The position numbers were made by a program, and so were the translations under genes. Below the pieces are notes generated by a model. The model did not search any database, was not told where the DNA came from, and saw nothing but the letters and a program-made list of their open reading frames with translations. A stretch of 7,179 bases of DNA, taken from an uncultured Eubacteriales bacterium. Its GTDB lineage: Bacteria > Bacillota_A > Clostridia > Christensenellales > Aristaeellaceae. The DNA is taken from assembly GCA_900553645.1 (NCBI GenBank), contig USEE01000068.1, forward strand, positions 1 through 7,179. Direction: 5' to 3'. Below are positions 1 to 5,613 of this stretch, piece by piece. Numbering within the stretch: the first letter of the stretch is position 1; each line of letters opens with the position of its first letter.

Positions 1-1
1 G

Positions 2-364
2 GGGCATGTGGCTATTATAACTGACCGGGACGTGGTCGTGTCCGCGTCCGGCTCGCCTAAAAAAGAGCTGTGGGAAAAGCCTATTTCCAGCGAAATGGAA
101 AGCGCAATGCACAACCGGCAGCTGCTTCGCTTGGGCGACATAGAGGGCATGGACCCGGCGCGCGCCGGTATGCGGCTGATACCGGTCACGGGCGAGGAGC
201 TAACCACGCACTATATAAGCCAGATAATCTGTCCCATAATCGCCGACGGCGAAGTCGTGGGCTGCGTGGTTCTGATGGGGCGCGAAGGCGAACGCATGGG
301 CGACGTCGAAACCAAGGTCGTCGAGACAACGGCCAGTCTCGTGGGTCGCCAGATGGAACAGTGA
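2..364 (+). CDS. spoVT: Stage V sporulation protein T, C-terminal part (5' end outside window)
   Basis: SpoVT is an AbrB-family transcription factor that tunes sigma-G-dependent gene expression in the developing forespore. The reading frame is open from the left edge, so about 120 residues are visible; the B. subtilis protein is about 178 residues, so roughly the first 58, including the AbrB-type DNA-binding domain, lie outside. What remains is the GAF-like sensor domain. The stretch TDRDVVVSASGSPKK matches the B. subtilis CDRDVYIAVSGSSKK region. The GPI/CPI-VANG-type strand appears as CPIIADGEVVG, and the C-terminus reads VETTASLVGRQMEQ, nearly the same as in B. subtilis. The GTG at position 8 is internal, not a start. 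A strong terminator follows 16 bases after the stop, so this gene is probably transcribed separately from those downstream. Identification is firm from these motifs and from the flippase-mazG neighbours. It implies a spore-forming host, or a recent descendant of one. Confidence 0.93.
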   Translation, partial: GHVAIITDRDVVVSASGSPKKELWEKPISSEMESAMHNRQLLRLGDIEGMDPARAGMRLIPVTGEELTTHYISQIICPIIADGEVVGCVVLMGREGERMGDVETKVVETTASLVGRQMEQ

Positions 365-380
365 TAGCAATGGCAATTTT

Positions 381-422
381 AGCCGGCCGCGTGCTTTTTT
401 GGTGCGCGGCCGGCTGCTTTTT
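381..422 (+). terminator. Rho-independent terminator of spoVT
   Basis: AGCCGGCCGCG (381-391) pairs perfectly with CGCGGCCGGCT (405-415), giving an 11-base-pair GC-rich stem. It can be extended inward by T-G, G-T and C-G pairs (392-394 with 402-404), leaving a T-rich loop at 395-401. GC and then five T residues (418-422) follow. It starts 16 bases after the spoVT stop, the usual place for an intrinsic terminator. A short T run (377-380) precedes the stem, so on the opposite strand it has an A-tract before and only a brief T-tract after. Confidence 0.9.
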
Positions 423-454
423 AACACGGACGCCCGCTTGATGCCTCAAATATG

Positions 455-466
455 CCGAAATTTCGG
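455..466. promoter_or_regulatory. Perfect 12-base palindrome, possible operator
   Basis: CCGAAATTTCGG is a perfect inverted repeat centred about 72 bases upstream of the predicted transcription start at about 533. It lies inside a wider inverted repeat, ACGCCCG (430-436) with CGGGCGT (473-479), that is not concentric with it. A dimeric regulator could bind here, but I do not recognise the motif as a known operator and a chance palindrome cannot be excluded. Confidence 0.25.
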
Positions 467-497
467 GCTTTCCGGGCGTATATTCACTTTTTCATGC

Positions 498-526
498 TTT
501 ATTAATCGTGTAAAGCGTGGTATAAT
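498..526 (+). promoter_or_regulatory. Vegetative (sigma-A type) extended -10 promoter
   Basis: A perfect TATAAT (521-526) is preceded by TG at 518-519, forming the extended -10 motif TGnTATAAT. The -35 region at 17-base spacing is TTTATT (498-503), matching TTGACA at only three positions. Such a weak -35 is common where the extended -10 is present. Transcription would start near 533, giving a leader of about 47 bases before the flippase. The position just downstream of the spoVT terminator fits a promoter for the flippase-mazG-hup run. Confidence 0.72.
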
Positions 527-542
527 CGGCCTGCAATGCATA

Positions 543-569
543 TGTTCGGAATATCCGGACAATGAAAGG
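543..569 (+). promoter_or_regulatory. Leader hairpin next to the flippase ribosome binding site
   Basis: Positions 543-550 pair with 554-561 over eight base pairs, one of them G-T, around a three-base ATA loop. The Shine-Dalgarno-like GAAAGG (564-569) begins two bases after the stem, 10 bases before the ATG at 580. The self-complementary ATGCAT occurs at 536-541 and again at 572-577, so the two copies could pair and enclose both hairpin and ribosome binding site. Whether this affects translation is inference. Confidence 0.35.
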
Positions 570-579
570 CGATGCATAG

Positions 580-2220
580 ATGAAGAATCGCGGTAAGAAT
601 AAATCGTTTCTCGCGGGCGCGGCTATACTGGGCGTGGCGGGACTTATTTGCAAGGTGATCGGCGCGGTATACAGAATACCGCTGTCCAACTATATATTAC
701 ATAAGGAAGGCATTGCCTATTATCAGGTGGCCTATCCCGTGTATTCGACATTGCTGGTCGTGTCCAGCGCCGGTCTGCCGACTGCGATCTCGCGCATGGT
801 GGCCGAGCGCGTGCAGCAGGGCCGCGAACGCGACGCGCTGGGAGTGTTCAGAACGGCGCTAATGACGCTGCTGGTGATAGGACTCTTGAGCAGCGCCATA
901 TTGCTCACGTTCTCAAGGCAGATAGCCACATTTTTGGGCGCGCCCAACGCTCAGTTCGCACTGATGGCTATCGCTCCGGCACTATTGCTGGTAGCGGTTA
1001 TGTCAGCATACCGCGGCTATTTCCAGGGTATGCAGAACATGACGCCAACAGCAGTGTCTCAGCTTATTGAACAGGTAGGTAAGCTGGCCGCTGGTTTCCC
1101 GCTGGCGGCTTATATGATGAAATACGGCCCGGAATACGGCGCGGCGGGCGCGCTGCTGGGCGTGTCCGTTTCCGAAGCGCTGGCGTTAGTATTCGTGATG
1201 GTGCGCAAATGGATGTTCCATGGCGAATTGGATAAGCGGCTCAGATGGGCTGATGCGCGAGCTGATCTGACTGGCGATGGCGAAGAAACGTTTAGGAATA
1301 CCGTAAAGACGCTTTTCGCAATAGCGATACCTATCACGATTGGTGCGACAATAATGCCTATCGTAGGCATGACCGACACCATGATCGTAATAAACCGCCT
1401 GCAGGACATCGGCTTTGACGAGCAGACCGCGACCAACCTGTACGGCCTGTTCACCGGCAACGTGAATACCGTTGTCAATATGCCTCAGGTATTGACCGTG
1501 GCGCTGTCGATGGCACTGGTGCCCGCGATAACCGCCAGCATGACGTCCAAGAACTACCGCGCGATGCGCGCCACCGTCAAGCAGGGCATGAAGCTCAGCT
1601 GGATGATAGGTATGCCGTGCTGCGTGGGCCTTCTGATGCTGGCCAAGCCGGTCATGCGCCTTCTGTACTCCAGCTACGGCGCGGACGACCTTAACACCAT
1701 GGCGGGCATACTGCGCATAATGTCGTTTGCGATAATGTTCCTGTCGGTCGTGCAGACCACTACCGGCATACTTCAGGGCGTGGGCCGCGTGATCGTGCCC
1801 GTGCTGTCACTGGCGATCGGCGCTATATTTAAGGTGATAATCAACTACATACTGGTCGGCATACCCGCGATCAATATTTACGGCGCGCCGATAGGCACGA
1901 TAGTGTGCTACGCAGTTGCGGCCATACTCAATACATTCATGATCTGCTACATAACGCGCACAAAATTCTCGTTTGGCGAGATAATCGGCAAGCCCGCGAT
2001 TTCGGTAATGGCGATGGCGTTCGTGCTGGCCGTGATGATGCTGGCTCTGCCCAAGTACGCCGAAAGCCGCATATTCGCACTTATAGGCGTTGTGATCGGC
2101 GCAGCGGTATATGGCATGATGCTGGTGCTGACCGGCGCGATTACTAAGGAAGATATGAAGATAGTGCCCGGCGGCGCGCGCATAACCGCGCTGCTCAGGC
2201 GTATGAAGATCTGGAGGTAA
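580..2220 (+). CDS. yabM: SpoVB/YabM/YtgP-family lipid-linked precursor flippase (MOP superfamily)
   Basis: This is a 546-residue, very hydrophobic protein of the multidrug/oligosaccharidyl-lipid/polysaccharide (MOP) exporter superfamily. It belongs to the branch containing B. subtilis YabM, SpoVB and the lipid II flippase YtgP (MurJ-type), which are about 520-545 residues. The family normally has 14 membrane segments that move undecaprenyl-linked sugars to the outer face of the membrane. Diagnostic stretches are the N-terminal GLICKVIGAVYRIPLSN (21-37), YRGYFQGMQNMTPTAVSQ (144-161) in the first half, and the C-terminal KEDMKIVPGG (523-532). A charged cytoplasmic loop lies around 209-242. The ATG at 580 has GAAAGG upstream and keeps the usual short basic N-terminus. 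The spoVT-mazG neighbourhood favours the YabM position, hence the symbol, but paralogues cannot be separated by eye. The substrate (lipid II, spore cortex precursor or another glycan) is therefore unproven. The stop is four bases before mazG, suggesting co-transcription. Confidence 0.87.
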   Translation: MKNRGKNKSFLAGAAILGVAGLICKVIGAVYRIPLSNYILHKEGIAYYQVAYPVYSTLLVVSSAGLPTAISRMVAERVQQGRERDALGVFRTALMTLLVIGLLSSAILLTFSRQIATFLGAPNAQFALMAIAPALLLVAVMSAYRGYFQGMQNMTPTAVSQLIEQVGKLAAGFPLAAYMMKYGPEYGAAGALLGVSVSEALALVFVMVRKWMFHGELDKRLRWADARADLTGDGEETFRNTVKTLFAIAIPITIGATIMPIVGMTDTMIVINRLQDIGFDEQTATNLYGLFTGNVNTVVNMPQVLTVALSMALVPAITASMTSKNYRAMRATVKQGMKLSWMIGMPCCVGLLMLAKPVMRLLYSSYGADDLNTMAGILRIMSFAIMFLSVVQTTTGILQGVGRVIVPVLSLAIGAIFKVIINYILVGIPAINIYGAPIGTIVCYAVAAILNTFMICYITRTKFSFGEIIGKPAISVMAMAFVLAVMMLALPKYAESRIFALIGVVIGAAVYGMMLVLTGAITKEDMKIVPGGARITALLRRMKIWR

Positions 2221-2224
2221 ACCG

Positions 2225-3679
2225 ATGCTGTACATCGTGGGACTCGGCCCGGGCGATGCAGACTATATAACTCCGCGCGCGCTTAATGTGCTTAAAGAAT
2301 GCAAGCGCGTGATGCTGCGCACCGGGCGAATCAAGTGTGCGGAATATCTGGCGGGACAGGTTGGGTACGAGACACTGGACGACATATACGAATCGAGCGA
2401 TGACTTTGACGCGCTGTGCGCAGGCATATCAAAGCGCGTGTTGACTGCCGCGGCACAGGACGCCATCGCATACGCCGTAAGCGACGTGTCCGAGGCTACC
2501 GTGGGCGCGGTAATGCAAAGCGCCAAGGCGATGGGCAAGTCCGCGCCGCGCATCGAGATAGTGCCGGGCGTGCCCGCGTGCGGCGCGGCCACTGCGGGAC
2601 TGTCGGGCGAATTTCAGATAGCCGACGCGGCCGATTGGGAAAGCGTACACATAAATCCGCGTCTGCCGCTTATCATAAGGGAGATGGACACGCGCCTACT
2701 GGCGAGCGAGATAAAGCTCAGGCTGATGGACAAGTATCCCGCCGATTCGCGCGTGACGTTCTTTGCAAGCAGTGTAAACGGTGTGCAGCACAGTTACGAA
2801 ATACCACTGGAGCAGCTCGACCGGCAGGCCAAGTACGACCACACGGTGTGCGCGCGCATAGAGGCGGTCACGCTGGACGAGCTGAGCGAGCGCGTGATGA
2901 GCTCCGACGGCGATACGCATTTCGACTTTGAGCATCTGGTCGAGGTGGTGCGCAAACTCCGCGCGCCCGACGGCTGCCCCTGGGACAGGGAACAGACGCA
3001 CGAAAGCCTGCGCCGTTCGCTGCTGGAGGAGTGCTACGAGGTGCTGGAGTGCATTGACGCTCAGGACTGGGATCACCTGTACGACGAGCTGGGCGATCTG
3101 CTTTTGCAGGTGGTAATGCACGCGCAGATCGCGTCCGAGTACGACGAATTCACGATAGACGACGTGACTCACGCCATCTGCCAGAAGATGATATTCCGTC
3201 ACAGCCATATATTCGGCAGCGATAAGGCCGCCGACTCGCGCGAAGTATTGAAGCTCTGGGAGGAGCGCAAGAAGAAGGAAAAGGGCCTTAAAACCACCAG
3301 CGACGCGATGGAGGGCGTGAGCCGCAGTCTGCCCGCGCTGCTGCGCGCCGACAAGGTACAGAACAAGGCTAAGCAGGTCGGCTTCGACTGGGACAACCCG
3401 TACTCGGCGCTGGACAAGGTGCGCGAGGAAGCCGATGAAGTAGCCGCGGCGCTCAAAGACAATACCAATGTTGAGGAAGAACTTGGCGATCTGCTGTTCG
3501 CGTGCGTCAACGTGGCGCGGCTGAGCGGGTTCGATTCCGAACAGGCGCTGCGCATGGCTACTCAAAAATTTATGGACAGGTTTACGCGCATGGAACGCGC
3601 GATACTTGACGACGGCAAGCAATTGTCGGCGATGACCCTTGAGGAAATGGATAAATACTGGGATCGAATCAAACATTAA
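2225..3679 (+). CDS. mazG: YabN-type fusion: tetrapyrrole-methylase-like domain plus MazG nucleotide pyrophosphohydrolase
   Basis: The 484-residue protein has two parts, like B. subtilis YabN. Residues 1 to about 215 resemble SAM-dependent tetrapyrrole methylases: GLGPGD (6-11) and IVPGVPA (112-118) are visible, followed by the family's ASEIKLRLMDKYP (160-172). Residues 236-484 are MazG, which hydrolyses nucleoside triphosphates to monophosphates and pyrophosphate and helps remove non-canonical nucleotides. The first MazG half has LRAPDGCPWDREQTH (245-259) and metal-binding EExxE/ExxD residues E268, E269, E272, E288 and D291. The second half repeats the motif (E401, E402, E405, E419, D422) after VGFDWD (385-390). 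Two departures stand out. The PGHP-type motif expected after IAYAV (81-85) reads SDVSE, and the usual RHPHVF of MazG is RHSHIF (325-330). GGAGGT at 2213-2218 spans the flippase stop and sits seven bases before this ATG. Pyrophosphohydrolase activity is likely; methylase activity is doubtful. Confidence 0.94.
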   Translation: MLYIVGLGPGDADYITPRALNVLKECKRVMLRTGRIKCAEYLAGQVGYETLDDIYESSDDFDALCAGISKRVLTAAAQDAIAYAVSDVSEATVGAVMQSAKAMGKSAPRIEIVPGVPACGAATAGLSGEFQIADAADWESVHINPRLPLIIREMDTRLLASEIKLRLMDKYPADSRVTFFASSVNGVQHSYEIPLEQLDRQAKYDHTVCARIEAVTLDELSERVMSSDGDTHFDFEHLVEVVRKLRAPDGCPWDREQTHESLRRSLLEECYEVLECIDAQDWDHLYDELGDLLLQVVMHAQIASEYDEFTIDDVTHAICQKMIFRHSHIFGSDKAADSREVLKLWEERKKKEKGLKTTSDAMEGVSRSLPALLRADKVQNKAKQVGFDWDNPYSALDKVREEADEVAAALKDNTNVEEELGDLLFACVNVARLSGFDSEQALRMATQKFMDRFTRMERAILDDGKQLSAMTLEEMDKYWDRIKH

Positions 3680-3701
3680 TTTTCAGGGAGGAAATTTTAC
3701 T

Positions 3702-3992
3702 ATGAATAAGACCGATTTTATCACCGAAGTAGCCCGCAAGGCTAACGTGACCAAGGCCGAGGCGGAGCGCGTAATGAGCGCGTTTGAGGATGTAGTGGTA
3801 TCCGCGCTGAAGGCTGACGACAAGGTACAGCTGACCGGCTTTGGCGTATTCGAGAGCAAGTCCCGCGCCGCCCGCACCGTGCGCAACCCCGCGACCGGCG
3901 AGATGATGGACATTGCTGCGACGCGCGTGGCTTCGTTCAAGGCCGGCAAGCGCCTCAAGGATGCTATCGGCGCGGAGTCCGACGCGGAATAA
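3702..3992 (+). CDS. hup: HU-family histone-like DNA-binding protein
   Basis: This 96-residue protein matches bacterial HU (about 90-95 residues), a dimer that bends and compacts DNA in the nucleoid. MNKTDFITEVA opens the helical dimerisation region, LTGFGVFE (44-51) is the signature at the base of the arm, and the DNA-gripping arm has R61-N62-P63, with P63 the residue that wedges between base pairs. It ends with FKAGKRLKDA (79-88) and a short acidic tail. Residue 60, usually glycine before RNP, is valine, and the common VPAF is VASF. The ATG at 3702 follows a strong AGGGAGGAA (3685-3693), although the frame is open further upstream through the end of mazG. The gene is 22 bases from mazG. HU between mazG and rqcP is, from memory, a usual clostridial arrangement, whereas B. 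subtilis keeps HU elsewhere. Confidence 0.95.
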   Translation: MNKTDFITEVARKANVTKAEAERVMSAFEDVVVSALKADDKVQLTGFGVFESKSRAARTVRNPATGEMMDIAATRVASFKAGKRLKDAIGAESDAE

Positions 3993-4015
3993 GCATCGGC
4001 TTTGTAATAATATGT

Positions 4016-4055
4016 GGGGCGGTTTGCTTTCGCGGGCGCGACGGCTCACCGCCCC
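4016..4055 (+). promoter_or_regulatory. Hairpin in the hup-rqcP gap
   Basis: GGGGCGGT (4016-4023) pairs perfectly with ACCGCCCC (4048-4055). The 24-base loop can itself form a four-base-pair TCGC/GCGA stem (4030-4033 with 4038-4041). No T-tract follows (TTCGGCGTAC), so it is not a convincing intrinsic terminator. It could stabilise the 3' end of an abundant hup transcript or dampen read-through into rqcP. The rest of the 117-base gap shows only the rqcP ribosome binding site and an isolated GATAAT at 4071 without a matching -35. Confidence 0.45.
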
Positions 4056-4109
4056 TTCGGCGTACATACGGATAATTTGTCATAAGTAAGGTGTTTTGGA
4101 GGTCTTTTA

Positions 4110-4430
4110 ATGGCAAGGGGTAAGGACAAGAACAAGGAGCAGGAGCAAAATAAGGGCGCAACTGAGTCCATGCGGCTGGATAAATACCTCAAGGTATCGC
4201 GCATAATCAAGCGCCGCACAGTGGCGGGCGAGGCGTGCGACGGCGGCCGCGTGCTGATAAACGGCAAGGAAGGCAAGCCCGGCGCGCAGATCAAGGTGGG
4301 CGATAAGCTGGAGGTTCGCTTTGGCGCGCGCCGCATGGTTTACGAGGTGGTCACGCTGTCCGAACACGTGCTCAAGTCCGACGCAAACGGCATGTACAGG
4401 CTGATAAGCGACGGGACGGACGAGCAATGA
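4110..4430 (+). CDS. rqcP: S4-domain ribosome quality control factor RqcP (YabO)
   Basis: RqcP is a small S4 RNA-binding protein that works with RqcH on obstructed 50S subunits, helping add C-terminal alanine tails that mark stalled nascent chains for destruction. From residue 21 the protein follows B. subtilis RqcP (86 residues) closely: [17 protein letters not shown] (21-37), the GGRVLING turn (45-52), the [10 protein letters not shown] strand (63-72) and a C-terminal MYRLI (95-99). The conserved arginines of the RNA-binding face (R22, R35, R36) are present. Unlike B. subtilis, there is a 20-residue hydrophilic, lysine-rich N-terminal extension. I chose the ATG at 4110 because GGAGGT lies at 4098-4103, while the internal ATG at 4170 that would give a canonical start has no good ribosome binding site. 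Its stop overlaps ispDF by four bases (ATGA), suggesting translational coupling. Confidence 0.9.
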   Translation: MARGKDKNKEQEQNKGATESMRLDKYLKVSRIIKRRTVAGEACDGGRVLINGKEGKPGAQIKVGDKLEVRFGARRMVYEVVTLSEHVLKSDANGMYRLISDGTDEQ

Positions 4431-5581
4431 GCGCAAACTGTTATGCAATAATCGCGGCCGCCGGTATGGGCAGCCGCATGGGATTGGGCTATAACAAGGC
4501 ATACATGCCGCTGGACGGCCAGCCGGTGCTTTTGCGCACGCTGGACACGCTGATGAACAGCGGCCTGTATGCGGGCGCGGTAATCGTGATACGTCCGGAC
4601 GAGCGCGCTCAGGTGGAAGATATGCTTTCCGGCTGCAATTGGCACGTGATACTCGCAGACGGCGGCGATACGCGCCAGGCAAGCGTAAGAAACGGCCTTG
4701 CCGCACTGCCTGAAGAATGCAGGTACGTGGCCGTGCACGACGCGGCGCGCCCCTTCGTGACGCGGCATATATTGAAAGAAACGCTCAAGTCCGCAATCGA
4801 ATACGGCTCGGGCGTGGCCTGCACCAAAGTCACCGATACGATAAAGCAGGTTGATGATAACGGCATAGTGCATACGCTAAATCGCGACAGCCTGCGCGCG
4901 GTGCAGACGCCGCAGGTGTTTGAAAAGAGCCGCTTAATCGCAGCGCACGAATGGGCGCATGAAAACGGCATAAGCGCGACCGACGACAGCGCGCTTGTCG
5001 AAATGAAGGAAGGGAGCGTGCATCTGGTGGCGACTGAAGATGGAGCGCTCAATATAAAGCTGACCACGCCCGCCGATATTGATCGGATTAAGAAGCAGCC
5101 GACTCTGCGCACCGGCATGGGCTATGACGCGCATCGGCTGGTCGAGGGGCGCAAGCTGATACTGTGCGGCGTGGACGTGCCTTACGAGCGCGGACTGCTG
5201 GGGCATTCGGATGCGGATGTGGCTACCCATGCGCTGATCGACGCGCTGCTGGGTGCGGCGGGACTGGGCGACATTGGCCGCATGTTTCCCGACAGCGATA
5301 TGCAGTTTAAGGACATAAGCTCGATAAAGCTGCTGCGCGCGGCTGTGGGGCGCATAAACGACGCGGGCATTAGCATAAACAACTGCGACATAACGATAGT
5401 GGCCCAGCGCCCCAAGCTTCTGCCATATATAGATAAGATGCAATCTACGCTCGCGGACGCGATGGGCATTGACAAATCCCGTGTGAACGTAAAGGGCAAG
5501 ACCACCGAAGGCATGGGATTTGAAGGTACGGGTGAGGGCATGTCGGCCTACTGCGCCGCCAGCGTGATCGTGTGCGAATGA
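4427..5581 (+). CDS. ispDF: Bifunctional IspD-IspF: MEP cytidylyltransferase / MEcPP synthase fusion
   Basis: One 384-residue chain carries two enzymes of the MEP isoprenoid pathway. Residues 1 to about 222 are IspD, which joins methylerythritol 4-phosphate to CMP. Visible are the nucleotide-binding loop [10 protein letters not shown] (10-19), K24, VHDAARP (103-109), TDTIK (136-140), [15 protein letters not shown] (151-165, with R153) and NIKLTTP (209-215). Residues 227-384 are IspF, which cyclises the product to methylerythritol cyclodiphosphate with loss of CMP. Its metal ligands D234 and H236 (GYDAHR) and H260 (LGHSDADV) are present, with DIGRMFPD (282-289) and the C-terminal [14 protein letters not shown] (359-372). 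All key residues seem intact in both halves, and the linker is only a few residues. IspE is not in the window. Such fusions are known in Campylobacter, alphaproteobacteria and some clostridia. The start overlaps the rqcP stop, with only a weak GGGACGGA (4413-4420) ahead. Confidence 0.95.
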   Translation: MSANCYAIIAAAGMGSRMGLGYNKAYMPLDGQPVLLRTLDTLMNSGLYAGAVIVIRPDERAQVEDMLSGCNWHVILADGGDTRQASVRNGLAALPEECRYVAVHDAARPFVTRHILKETLKSAIEYGSGVACTKVTDTIKQVDDNGIVHTLNRDSLRAVQTPQVFEKSRLIAAHEWAHENGISATDDSALVEMKEGSVHLVATEDGALNIKLTTPADIDRIKKQPTLRTGMGYDAHRLVEGRKLILCGVDVPYERGLLGHSDADVATHALIDALLGAAGLGDIGRMFPDSDMQFKDISSIKLLRAAVGRINDAGISINNCDITIVAQRPKLLPYIDKMQSTLADAMGIDKSRVNVKGKTTEGMGFEGTGEGMSAYCAASVIVCE

Positions 5582-5613
5582 GCCAAAGGGCGAAGCCCGG
5601 ATGGAGGAAATAT

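Noticed and set aside
2696..3676. 326-codon open frame on the minus strand opposite mazG
   Set aside because: It is antisense to an unmistakable MazG domain, reads as low-complexity His/Val/Ala/Arg-rich sequence with no family motif, and such frames arise easily opposite GC-rich genes.
3639..3701. Longer HU start within the end of mazG
   Set aside because: The extra 21 codons overlap mazG, do not belong to HU, and the strong AGGGAGGAA site points to the ATG at 3702.
4071..4076. GATAAT as a -10 element for an rqcP promoter
   Set aside because: No TG extension and no -35-like hexamer at 16-18 bases upstream (ACCGCC); a lone hexamer is too weak to call.
5572..5613. Upstream GTG start for mtaD
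   Set aside because: It would overlap ispDF and add 14 residues unlike the family N-terminus; GGAGG at 5603-5607 serves the ATG at 5614.
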